Under the pieces are notes generated by a model. The model was given only the letters and a program-made list of their open reading frames with translations, made no database searches and was not told where the DNA came from. The translations under genes were made by a program, and so were the position numbers. A stretch of DNA of 64,000 nucleotides from Impatiens glandulifera (lineage: Eukaryota; Streptophyta; Magnoliopsida; Ericales; Balsaminaceae), in NCBI RefSeq assembly GCF_907164915.1, contig NC_061864.1:4485389-4549388 (forward strand). Direction: 5' to 3'. Numbering within the stretch: the stretch's first letter is position 1; each line of letters starts with the position of its first letter. Positions 39,106-50,319 of the stretch are shown one piece after another.

Positions 39106-40008
39106 CCGCCCTCTTTCTCTCTTTTCAAATGTAACAAATTTCTAGATACAGATCCTCCGGATATAATTTGAATAATATCTTAGGAATATTGGGTAGACTA
39201 ACGGATAAAAAAAATATATATATAAACTGACTTAATTCATAACGGTTACTAATTGACATAAATGTTTCAACCTTAATCTATTAATTTCAAAGATAACTCT
39301 AAATTCCACATTATATCAAATGAATTGAATGTAGTAGATATTGCCTTAGTACATTATAATTCATATTCTAACATTATTGGAAATTATTATTTTTTTAAAA
39401 TAATAATCAAACTAAATGAAGTATAAAAACTAAAACAATTTTTTTTTATTAAACAGAAACTTACAAATTAATTAAGTTGCTATAAAGTAAAATTTAATAT
39501 ATTTGAACGCATATAGGATTTGTTTGAATATTTAAATAGAGTCTACATTCGATTTATATAAAATTATAAAAACCCTATATAGGACCAATTAAATGTTTTT
39601 TTATCTTTGGATTGAAAGTATAGCATTGTGTAGTTTGTTCAAATTTATTTGAATTATCATATGAAATATCTCTATAGAATGAGTTTAATATATATGTTCA
39701 ATTTTCTTTAAAATTTTTAACTTAAATTCAATAATAAGTTTTTAAACATATTTTTTTGGTGAAATATAAGAAAAAAAAATACCATAGGGATGAACTAAAC
39801 ATTTATCCAAATGAATCAATACATTTGAAAAGATATCTGATAATGGGACTAATTTTTGTATAAACGTTTGATTTTAATTTTTTTTTTTTTTTATGATTCT
39901 GATTTATTCTTTGAGTTGATTAACTCGATCTCTCATAGGCATATCTTTTAATTATAATTCTTTATTCAAACAATTGTAGAAAATTAGTATGATCTCTCAA
40001 TATGACAT

Positions 40009-40084
40009 CCATTTTAACTTAAAACGTTTTAAGTGAGAATCAAACTCCATTTTAACTTAAAACGTTTTAAGTGAGAATCAAACT
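40009..40084. repeat. Tandem repeat, 38-bp unit x2, containing an 18-bp palindrome
   Basis: Two near-identical 38-bp units start at 40009 and 40047. Each contains the perfect palindrome ACTTAAAACGTTTTAAGT. Confidence 0.85.
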
Positions 40085-41725
40085 CACGATAGTTCATTTT
40101 TTAAAAGACGAGAAATGAGTATGGAATATATTTTGGATGATTTGTTTATAGAATTTGAGTATTATAAAAAATATTGTTTAGAAAAAGGATTGAATGCAAT
40201 GATATTTAGTATATTAATTATATATAAATATATATTATAGTTGATATTTTTGATTATGTTAAACTAGGATATCTATTTGATATAAATGATAAAAATGTCT
40301 GATCAATAGTTTGCGGGCATGACAAACTGAGAAACACAAAAAGTGCCTTTAAAAGATTACTATTATAATAATAAAGTATCCATGCATATATATATATATC
40401 TACATGAGATTTTTTTGAAAAGGTCCATGCAATATCTACAAAGATTAGTTGTACCTAAAAGAACAAGTTTGGTCCATAGTCTGTTTCTGGTCATTCCATA
40501 TATCACAAATTCGGTACAAGACAAGGCCAGATCAATGCTTGCCTCCTTCCTCTTAGTTCTTCATATGTAATAGTTATAAGATATATAGTGTGAATAATAA
40601 ATATTGAACTTTACAAGTTCAATAGTCGTCACGCCTAACCCTACAGTATTCCTTCGTCTTATCCTTTTTTATTCCCAACCTTTTTAAGATATTTGTTTCG
40701 CGTTTCAATAAACGTGACGTATATAAACAAATTAAACAGTGATAGGTAATATGTGGTGATGGGTATTTTCCGTGTTATATATGTTGGTGTATGTACATAC
40801 TTTACGTACTCTAATTTTCTTACAAAATAGAATAATAATATCTTCTATTCCTAGTATGAAAATTTCACTTTAGTTTCCTAGTTTGTTTGCTTACCTCTAC
40901 CATGTCATGAGAACACTTTTTGGCACATGCTGGAGTCACTTGTGCAGTTTTCAAAGGGCTAGCTCATCAATTATTGTAAAAAATCTGCAAAACTTTTTAA
41001 ACTAGTAAATGTTTTGAGTGTTAAATAATAAGGGATTAAAAGAGAATTCTATTGGTACCAAAATATATATTTGACTTTGAATAAAATTAATATTCATCTT
41101 GCTAAGTCATCGTGATTCCCCTTTAGTGTGTATTATTACTACAATGAATGTCAACTATTCTTTCTTATTCAACATGCATTTTGAAGTATTAAAAAGATTC
41201 AACTCTATTACTATTCACTTTGTTATGATCCTTTTAATGATAATTGAATGATGTTTAAATTCCATTATACAATGGATAGCAAAGTTAAAATGTAATTTAT
41301 ATTTGAAGGATCAATGAGATGTCATTATTTATTTATTTATTTTGGTATAGTAACACATCTTTCATTTTAAGTTCAAGATTATTGAAATAAAGCTGAATTG
41401 CTTTTTTTTTTATGAAAATTAAATAAGAAATAGCATGACACGGCATAAACATAGTCACCGCCTAAACTCGTCTTATCCTTATAACTATATATACAAACAA
41501 AAACTCATCTCAATATTTTATAGTGTCAAGTTTATTAAAGACTTATAAAAAAATAATACATTGAAACCATATTATTAAATAATACATTAAAACCATATTA
41601 TTAATTTGAGTGAGTGATTTATCACGTTACAACTATGATTTACAATATCTTTAAAATCATTTTGAATCATATATTTGATGTAAATAAAATGTTGACCCAC
41701 TATTACATTTTAATATTCAACCAAA

Positions 41726-41905
41726 TGAAAAATTTTACAAAAGAGGTTCACAATTTTATTTAATAATATTGTATTCTTCTAATTATTATTTTTATTTAAT
41801 TTTTCATTACACTTATGAAATTTTTTACAAAAGAGGTTCACAATTTTATTTAATAATATTGTATTCTTCTAATTATTATTTTAATTTTTAATTTTTCTTT
41901 ACACT
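41726..41905. repeat. Tandem duplication, 90-bp unit, two copies
   Basis: ACAAAAGAGGTTCACAATTT occurs at about 41737 and again 90 bp later, and the A/T-rich sequence after it is also shared. The copies differ at only a few positions. Confidence 0.82.
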
Positions 41906-43055
41906 TAGAGCTTGTTGGATTGCAAATTATTTAAATAATTTTTTTTTTAATTTAAATAATGTTGATCAGTGACAATTTTAAAGATATAAGTTTTGAGGTA
42001 AAAATATTTAAAGAATATCAATATATAATAATTATTGTTTTAAAAAAAATAATAAATAATTATTATTTATTTAATGAATTTAGTAATCTCCATTTATGAA
42101 AGAATGAATAAAGCGACTTTTTTTATTATAATTTAATTTTTAAAAAATATCTCTACTAAGACAGGCCTTAAACAAAAGTAGTTGGACCATCAAGATATAT
42201 ATAGTTGGATATGGGTATTTACTGGATTTTACTTAGTTTTTTTCTATTTTCTATTATTATTATTATTATTTTATAATTAAATTACTCATTTTATTAATTA
42301 AAGTTTTCTTTAATTTATTTTTATTAAATTTAAATTTTAGATATAATTTTTTTTAATAATTAAATAACTAAAAACTCAAATAATCTATTTTCTTTTTTAT
42401 AAAACAAAGTTTATTGTTTTAACAAAATCTAAAAAATAAAACCAAAAAAACTAAGATCAAAAAAGTTTGTATTGAAGATGACAAGATCTAATTGGGTGCT
42501 TGTTCTCTGCTATTGGTTCTTCATCTTCAAGGTCTAAACATTTTGGATCTTTGGAGAAGACGACCTAAAAGCTAGGTTTCAAAAAATAGTATTATTGATA
42601 TGTTTTGAAAAAAGTCGTTATTTTTGTATCAAGTTCGATTAAGTCTCTATACTATAATTTTATTCAATTTATGCCCATAATTGTTCAAATATATTAAATC
42701 GTGTCAAATTAATGCTATGGTTGGATAAGCAGAAAGGATGCTATTTATTGGAACTCAATAGTATATATGTTGTAAATTTTAATCATTTTATTTATTGGTC
42801 AATTAACCAATTCCATGTGTTTTACATCATTCACTCTTACCATCAAAATTTGAATATGAGATAATAACAAAACATAGTAATGTCAAAGCTTTTGAATTGA
42901 TTGGTGCTTATCATTAATAACCCACCATCAAATATAGAAAAATAATTTTTTGTAGTCATATAAGACATTGGTAATACCTACAAATACTCTTTGAGTATTT
43001 TGTATTATTAATTACAATAGCAATAAAAAGTTGAGACGATTTTATTATTGTATAG

Positions 43056-43213
43056 GAAAGCAATTACGCTCTCATGTTCAAACTTTTATCCGTGAAGGTG
43101 ACTATGTGAAAGCAATTGTGATCTCATGGTCAAACTTTTATCCGTGTTGGTGACTATGTGAAAACAATTGCGCTCTCATGTTCAAACTTTTATACTTGGG
43201 GTGACTATGTGAA
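43056..43213. repeat. Tandem repeat, 52-bp unit, about three copies
   Basis: Units begin at 43056, 43108 and 43160 with GAAAGCAATT or GAAAACAATT and run through TCATGTTCAAACTTTTATCC to GGTGACTATGT. The copies differ by a few substitutions. Confidence 0.88.
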
Positions 43214-43225
43214 TCTTATCTTATC

Positions 43226-43269
<44 letters not shown>
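43226..43269. repeat. (AAT)n microsatellite
   Basis: About 14 AAT units directly after the 52-bp tandem repeat. Confidence 0.9.
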
Positions 43270-43270
<1 letters not shown>

Positions 43271-43338
43271 CATTAATGGAAGTCAGTTTTTTTGTGAATT
43301 GAAATTTTTAGATAAACTTTTCGAGAATAATTGTTCGT

Positions 43339-43406
43339 GAAGTCTCAAATGCTTAGAAAAGTAGTTAATAATGAAGTCTCAAATGCTTAGAAAAGTAGTT
43401 AATAAT
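43339..43406. repeat. Tandem duplication, 34-bp unit x2
   Basis: GAAGTCTCAAATGCTTAGAA begins perfect copies at 43339 and 43373. A second partial tandem (TTAATAATCTAATG) follows to about 43460. Confidence 0.85.
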
Positions 43407-44477
43407 CTAATGTGATAAATGAGTATGTTTCTTAATAATCTAATGCGAAAAATGAATGTGTCTGTTTAAAAAAATATATATTCTTTAACTGCATGCACTG
43501 TGATGGGGATCATAATTAATTAATCACTATGGATTTTTTAATCAATAGTGGAAACTGAAGGAAGTGGGAACACCATTTTAACAACTTCCTGGAAGGAAGG
43601 AGACACTTTATAAATACATAATAAAATTTATTTTAAGAAATAAATAGTAATATTTTAACTGATATAGTTGTTAAGGGGATGTATAAATGAATGATATAAA
43701 TGGAGAGATAATTTAATTTTAGGTGAAGGTCATTTTAACATTCTGTAAATAATAAATTCACATAAAAGAGAAAAGAAAACTTTCTTTTCAACTGATTGTG
43801 GTTAGAATCTTAATTTGGATTCCAAACAAGGTTTAATTAATGTGAATAAATCAATGACGTTTTCATCCAAGATTAACAAATTATATTGATTTAATTTAAA
43901 AAGCTAAATGATTAACACCAAACTAAGGGCCCAACAAACATACATATGCATCATGTCTTTTCAAATCAATATAGTTTACAAGAAATAATCTTTGATTGTG
44001 AAGTTGAAGCTGAAACTCCATTAATATTTTTTTGTTGAGCATCAAAATATGTTAATAGAATATTAGCATATCGATCGATCATGAGATTAAGAGTATCTCA
44101 TTCTGATTGAACTCGGAAAAAAGAAGATCGAGCATATATTAATCGCTTTTGGAACTCAGGCATGGATGATCGAATGGTCGGAGTTTCTCAACTAACAACT
44201 TTGAAAAGTATAATTTCAATGTGAATCCAAATGCAAAAGAATATTATATTAACCAGTAAATTAATTAGAATAAAAAAATGGTCATTTGCAAATTGCAATG
44301 ACAAGTGATTAACTTGTATCTTTCTAGATATGGATGGAGTGATTCTAGATAGTTTTGTCAATTTTTAGTGGCTTATATCTTTCTAGATATTAAATTTTAT
44401 TTATTTGTTATATATATGGCTTGATATAAATAAATGTGAGGGATCGAACTTAAAATTCTTTCTTTCACACCCGGTTG

Positions 44478-44499
44478 TGACGTCATTGGAGTGACGTCA
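44478..44499. promoter_or_regulatory. Paired TGACGTCA palindromes (as-1/C-box-like)
   Basis: TGACGTCA at 44478-44485 and again at 44492-44499, 14 bp start to start. TGACG is the core bound by TGA-class bZIP factors, and as-1-type elements carry two copies. It lies 2.7 kb before LHT8, so a regulatory role is only a possibility. Confidence 0.4.
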
Positions 44500-45500
44500 C
44501 CGAGAACTTGATCATAGAGTGTGCAAATATTGAAAATTCTTCATGAATTATTGTACTACTTTAAAGTCCACTTTGTTTCATGCACCAACATTCCTCTCCA
44601 CTAACATTTAAGGGCTGGTTTGATAATTTAATTAATTTCCTTAACAAATAACCCAAATTCAAAAAAAATATATACAAAGTTGATTTAGCTATATATTAAT
44701 ATTGTCTTGGAAATATATTTAACTTTTTATTTATTTATTTAATTTAATAAGGTAACACAATCTCACATTCATGTCCACAATTTAAACTTAAATCGTTATG
44801 TAGTCAAAGTTGAATCGGTCAATTTTAATCTATTAGACATTATTCTGAACACTGTTTATACTGAATTTATTTTTATTTTTAATCTTTTTTATTGGGTTGT
44901 GCTAATCTTTGGATGTTAAAGCTTGTTTTTAATTTTAAGAAAAAACAAATTAATCTTCCTTCTTAGAACCGACATATAACTTTCTTACATTGTAAGGTAT
45001 TTCTCTCTCGACTTTATATCTTTATCTTTATTTTATATGACATAAAGTCACTATTAGAGACTACTTATATATTATACACATTTTATTTTATTCAAACAAA
45101 ATGAAAGGTTTGGTGAGGAAAGGAGTAATAAGACTTTATGACTATATATTTTTCGACTTCAACTATTAAAGAAGGCTACGTTTATAACTTTTTTTTTAGT
45201 ATTCTTACATACCTACCTTGACAAAGCTACTTAATTTTCTGACCATGACCTAATTTAAGTTACTTATATATTGAATGTCTTTGTTTCTCTATTGTTTTAC
45301 TCTCTTTTTTTATACTTCTTTTATATATGTTGTTCTATTATGTACTAATTAATCTTTTCGTAATGGGATGTATTATAAGAAGAAATTTGAATGTAATAGT
45401 ATTAAGTCTTGATCAAAGAGAAAAATATGAATTGTAATTGAAAACATTGGAGTTATGCACAAAATATTTCATTATTTGTTTTAAATTATTCATACAATTT

Positions 45501-45503
<3 letters not shown>

Positions 45504-45538
<35 letters not shown>
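45504..45538. repeat. (TA)n microsatellite
   Basis: About 17 TA units. Confidence 0.9.
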
Positions 45539-45541
<3 letters not shown>

Positions 45542-46200
45542 AATAGAACCAAAAAGGAATAATATGAAATTGTAAAGTTCAAAATAAAAACGAAAAACAT
45601 GTTACAAGTTAATTGACTGAAAATTAAATTCATCAAAAAAGAACAATGAAATTGAACTTTAAAAAGAAGTTAACTAAACCCTTAATCTCATTCTTTTTAT
45701 TTTTAATGTTATATTATCAACAATTTTGTCTGGTAGACCATGTCTAATAATCATTTAAGTGGGGGTGAATAGAATAATTTTTACTTTATAATACAAAGGC
45801 TTAAGATAATTCTATAAAATTTTCAAAGAAAGAAAAAAAAACTAATATGCTTCTTTAATAATCCTAACACTTTCTTTTTTCATTTGGGTTCACATTTGCA
45901 ACTGGCTGAAAGATAAGTTAAAAACAACACATATATATATATATATATAGTTGATAAATTTATAAATATTTATCTAATTAAGTCATCTTTCATAAATATA
46001 TTTTTAAGAAAAATTTTGCACATTTTTAGCTATGAAAAGTGTTTAGACTGAGCAGCTTTTATTTATTTTAAAGTATATTTAGAATTTTTTTTAAGAAACA
46101 ATAATATATATATATATATATAATATTTAACCTTCAAAATAATAAAAGTAATTTATTTTTTTACTAGTTATATATGTTAAAATATTGACAATTTTTTTTA

Positions 46201-46203
<3 letters not shown>

Positions 46204-46245
<42 letters not shown>
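46204..46245. repeat. (TA)n microsatellite
   Basis: About 20 TA units, 1 kb before the LHT8 gene. Confidence 0.9.
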
Positions 46246-46249
<4 letters not shown>

Positions 46250-47160
46250 TTTAAGAACATATATCAAGAAAGAACTCTCATTTCAAAGAACTCTCATTTC
46301 ACATTTAAAACGTCTAAATTTTAATTTAAAAAAAAAAAATGTGACTTTGTTATCATTCTAATTTATACATTTAAAAATATAAATAAATAAATTAAGGACG
46401 TCTTTGCTGTGGTGTGTTTGTTTATAAAGCTAGTTTGAAAACAACTTTAGTTGCAACTATTTAATTTTAAATCCAGTAAAACTATAAAGAAAATCATAAT
46501 TAATTAAAGGAGCTTTTGTTTCCTTTCCCACATGGTCTTTCTTTACATCTATATTTAAAATGAGTTTTGGCTTAGAAAAAAAATTATATTGACCAAATTT
46601 GAAAACTCAAATATTAGAAATTGGATTTGGGTTTAGGCATAAGAAAATTAATTAATTTAAAAATTATTTATTTTATATTTTATTAGTAATTAAGTTAGAT
46701 GAAATAATGTTATAAAAATATATTTATATATTAATTAATTTAATAATATTTGTTCACTTCTCATATTCGAATTCCAACCAAGTGGACTTATAGCTTGTAT
46801 GATCATTTTTTTAAAAAAAAACTCTATTTGATAAAAAGAGGTTGATTACTTTAGTTTTTTAAACAAATTATTAGAGTTTTTATAAAATTTAAATTTAAAA
46901 AAGTACAGTATATTTTTGTTATTGTAAAAATAATTCATATATAATGAGAAAGGGTGAGATAAAAAATGACATATCATAAAATAAAAAAAAAATAAAAACA
47001 CTAAAGAAGGGATTCTTTGTAAGAGTCAATTTAATTTAAGATATCAAAATGCAATGAAATTATTTTAATTTTTTTTAATTAAAAAATAAAATAAATAAAT
47101 AAATAAAAAATACAAAAGAATATCCTTAAAAAGTAAAGTTTCTTTGAAGGTAACAATTAC

Positions 47161-47168
47161 TATAAATA
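47161..47168 (+). promoter_or_regulatory. TATA box of the LHT8-like gene
   Basis: TATAAATA lies 49 bp before the ATG, which implies a very short leader of perhaps 15-20 bases. Confidence 0.5.
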
Positions 47169-47209
47169 AATAGTCTACTCTTTGAATCTCTATGAACAAA
47201 TTTTAAGAA

Positions 47210-48790
47210 ATGGATAATCATGTAGAAGAAGCACCAACCGAATCATTAACGGAAAACCGAAAAACCCAGTTTCTATTGACGGTGGTGCCCTCTTCCTCCT
47301 TCGGAACAGAGTCCGGCGCCGCCGTCGACGTTCATGGCACACCGAAGAGCCCGTTCATGACCCGAATCATGATGGCGGCTGACAGCCCGGTTTTAAAGGC
47401 GGTTAGAAGTATGAGAATGTATTTGGAAGAAGTCGGACTACCCAAACTCAACCCGCAAGAAGCATGGCTTCCAATTACAGAATCCAGAAACGGGAATGCT
47501 TATTATGCAGCCTTCCATACACTTAGCTCCGGTATCGGAATTCCAGCTCTTCTTCTTCCCATAGCTTTCACCGCCCTTGGATGGATATGGGGGATATTTA
47601 GCTTGTGTTTGGCGTTCATATGGCAATTGTACACTTTATGGTTATTAATTCAACTCCATGAACCCATTCCCGGCGCCGCCGTTCGCTACAGTCGCTATCT
47701 TCAGCTTTCCATGGCCGCCTTCGGTGAAAAGAAAGGGAAATTAATGGCTCTGTTTCCGATCATGTATCTATCAGGAGGAACATGTGTAACACTTATCATA
47801 ATAGGAGGTGGGACCCTCAAGATCTTCTTCGACGTCATTTGCGGCGGCGCCGCCTCTTGCGACAATCTCCACCACCGTCTATCCACTCTCGAATGGTACA
47901 TCGTCTTCACCTGCGCCGCCATCCTCCTCGCCCAACATCCGAATCTCAACTCCATTGCCGGAGTTTCTCTAATCGGCGCCTTTTCCGCCGTCACGTTCTG
48001 TACCCTGATATGGGTCGTCTCTGTTTTAAAAGATCGACCCGCCGGAGTGACGTACGGATTGTTGCCGGATAGCACGATCTCCGAGGTGGGTAGGTTCAGA
48101 AAAGTGCTGAATGCGTTGGGAATCATTGCGTTCGCTTTCAGAGGTCATAATCTGGTTCTTGAAATTCAAGGAACAATGCCATCGAGTTCTTTAAAGCCAT
48201 CTCGTGTTCCGATGTGGAAAGGAGTGAAATTTTCTTATCTCATAATCGGCATGTGTTTGTTTCCTCTTGCAATCGGAGGTTACTGGTCGTACGGCCAACT
48301 GGTACCATCAGAGGGAGGGATGTTGATAGCTTTAGTCAAATACCACAAACAGGACACTTCAAGATTAATCCTAGGACTAGCGAGCTTACTGATTGTGGTT
48401 CATAGCTTGATGTCTTTCCAGATATATGCGATGGTTGTTTTTGACAACTTAGAAATGAGATACACGAGCAGGAAGCAGAAGGCTTGTCCGTGGTGGGTGA
48501 GGACGGGACTGCGTTTGCTGTTTGGTGGGTTTGGTTTGTTTATATCGGTGGCGGTTCCGTTTCTGCCTAGTTTGGCTGGATTGATAGGTGGGGTGGCGTT
48601 GCCGGTGACGATGGCGTATCCGTGTTTGATGTGGGTTATGATGAAGAAACCTGATAGGTTTAATGGAATGTGGTGGTTCAATTGGGGTTTAGGAGGGTTT
48701 GGGATACTTTTAAGTGTTTTGGTGCTTTGTGGGGCTATTTGGACTATTGTGGCGGATGGAATAGATGTTCACTTCTTCAAACCCCGTTAA
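47210..48790 (+). CDS. LHT8: Lysine/histidine transporter-like 8 (AAAP-family amino acid transporter)
   Basis: One intronless reading frame of 526 residues. A hydrophilic N-terminus of about 85 residues (with GTPKSPFMTRIMMA and SPVLKAVRSMRMYLEEVG) precedes NAYYAAFHTLSSGIGIPALL, where the transporter begins. About ten to eleven hydrophobic segments follow, with conserved stretches QLHEPIPGAAVRYSRY, MYLSGGTCVTLIIIGGGTLK, LNALGIIAFAFRGHNLVLEI, VKFSYLIIGMCLFPLAIGGY and the C-terminal GMWWFNWGLG. These place it in the amino acid/auxin permease family, LHT group, nearest to Arabidopsis LHT8 (AATL1, about 519 residues). Such proteins are proton-coupled amino acid importers, usually of the plasma membrane. 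Substrate is not known from sequence. GC content is clearly higher than in its AT-rich flanks. A TATAAATA box sits 49 bp before the ATG. Confidence 0.92.
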   Translation: MDNHVEEAPTESLTENRKTQFLLTVVPSSSFGTESGAAVDVHGTPKSPFMTRIMMAADSPVLKAVRSMRMYLEEVGLPKLNPQEAWLPITESRNGNAYYAAFHTLSSGIGIPALLLPIAFTALGWIWGIFSLCLAFIWQLYTLWLLIQLHEPIPGAAVRYSRYLQLSMAAFGEKKGKLMALFPIMYLSGGTCVTLIIIGGGTLKIFFDVICGGAASCDNLHHRLSTLEWYIVFTCAAILLAQHPNLNSIAGVSLIGAFSAVTFCTLIWVVSVLKDRPAGVTYGLLPDSTISEVGRFRKVLNALGIIAFAFRGHNLVLEIQGTMPSSSLKPSRVPMWKGVKFSYLIIGMCLFPLAIGGYWSYGQLVPSEGGMLIALVKYHKQDTSRLILGLASLLIVVHSLMSFQIYAMVVFDNLEMRYTSRKQKACPWWVRTGLRLLFGGFGLFISVAVPFLPSLAGLIGGVALPVTMAYPCLMWVMMKKPDRFNGMWWFNWGLGGFGILLSVLVLCGAIWTIVADGIDVHFFKPR

Positions 48791-49281
48791 TCAATCAATA
48801 ATTTGTCCATTAAATTAACCTCACTTTTTGTGTTTGTGTGTGTGTTTTTTGTAAATGAATTGTGGTCTATTTTGAAGGAATGGATATGATTTATTTTAAA
48901 TAATATAAATCAAACTTTATCCCATCTATGTAATGGGTTTGAGTTAAAATAATATTATTGGTAAAAAGAAAAACACATTAGTCAAATATATCGATCATAG
49001 CCGAATATTAGGTTGAGACTTATAAATGATAGAAGAGAGTAAGAAAACAAATAATTAAAAAAAAAAAAAAAAAAAACTTATTGTCGTTTTATTAATACTC
49101 CTAAAAAAGAGAATAAAAAATGTACTTGACTTGTTTGTATCAATCTAACAAACCATTTAAAGAAAAACAATACGGAATTGAAATACAAGCATACAAATTA
49201 CAAATTTATGACTTTATTACAAAAACTAACTTTCCTTCATCTTGCCTTAATTTTTTTTAAAGAGTGACTTCATCCTATGGG

Positions 49282-49415
49282 ATTTTCAAACCTTGACCCA
49301 ACTCCAATTTTTGTTACTTTTTATTTATTAATAAAAATTAATGACTCAATTTTCAAACCTTGACCCAACTCCAATTTTTGTTATTTTTTATTTATTAATT
49401 AAAATTAATGACTCA
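49282..49415. repeat. Tandem duplication, 67-bp unit x2
   Basis: ATTTTCAAACCTTGACCCAA begins copies at 49282 and 49349. Both run through CTCCAATTTTTGTTA to AAAATTAATGACTCAA. Confidence 0.85.
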
Positions 49416-49461
49416 ACTCATTATATATATATAATTTTGGAAATAAGATTCAATTTTAAGA

Positions 49462-49545
49462 TACTTGACGGTGAAATGGTAGACACGCGAGACTCAAAAT
49501 CTCGTGCTAAAGAACGTGAAGAAGGTTTGAGTCCTCTTCAAAACA
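49462..49545 (+). pseudogene. trnL-CAA: Decayed plastid-type tRNA-Leu(CAA) copy
   Basis: GGTGAAATGGTAGACACGCG (49470-49489) and the anticodon arm GAGACTCAAAATCTC (49489-49503) with anticodon CAA match chloroplast trnL-CAA as I know it, base for base. GTGCTAAAGAACGTG, then a 3-base insertion, then GGTTTGAGTCCTCTTCAA cover the variable and T arms. The acceptor stem no longer pairs well and the T loop has TTTGA for TTCGA, so it is a relic, not a working tRNA. The nuclear tRNA-Leu(CAA) has an intron and this copy has none, which supports plastid origin. The flanks do not look plastid-like. Confidence 0.82.
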
Positions 49546-50319
49546 TAATATTTAATATTAATTGAGAATACTCATTAAATTATAAAAATTTCGACAGCAG
49601 AACATATTCATGCATAACTTTTGTAGAAAAGTTAGTCTGGTTAATGATATCATTACGTCAATTATTTTGACTTGCTCCCTAATGGATAAGAGGCTTAAAT
49701 TTTCTATTCTATCTTAAATATGTGTTTGATAAGTTCTATTTTAAATTGTCAAACTTACAAATAGTTAGTCATTTGATTATAAGTTATAAAATAGTAAAAT
49801 TAATTAAAATTTACAATTTAATGATAAAATTTAAATAAATATTTCTTAAATAGATTTTGTCTCAATAATTTTATTGAGATGCACATCATTAAAAAAAAAA
49901 TTATAGATTGAAAAATATTTAAATATTGAAAAATCAATAACTTTAAAATGCAAAATAAGTAAAATAATTATGAAAATGAGTTATTGTGATAGTCTCTTTT
50001 ATTAAAATAGTTATGACAATTTAAACAATAGTTACATACTACTTGCTTAATGTCTCTATCTATGAATCAATAACATTGGTAAATAAATAGAATGATTAAA
50101 ACCTTATTTTTTGTTTTTATAATTTTGTTAAAATTGAAATATAATCCTAAATTAATTCATCTTCACACTATTTACATCTCTTATTCTCATTATTTGAAAA
50201 AAATAATGTTATGAAATTAAAATTTTGGTTAAATAAAAAATGAGTTTTGTATAGATTATTTAGGGTAAATTAATAAAATAATTCAAATAAACTTAATTTT
50301 ATTTTATTTTCCTGCTAAA

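Larger units (their letters stand above)
39110..47150. other. 8-kb AT-rich gene desert with local tandem repeats
   Basis: No gene found. It holds tandem duplications (40.0, 41.7, 43.06 and 43.34 kb), an (AAT)n array, long (TA)n tracts at 45.5 and 46.2 kb, and a paired TGACGTCA element at 44.48 kb. Apart from these I see only A/T-rich sequence. Confidence 0.6.

Noticed and set aside
47701..48126. 141-codon open frame on the minus strand under the LHT8-like gene
   Set aside because: It is a shadow of the transporter reading frame; composition mirrors the sense codons and nothing resembles a known protein.
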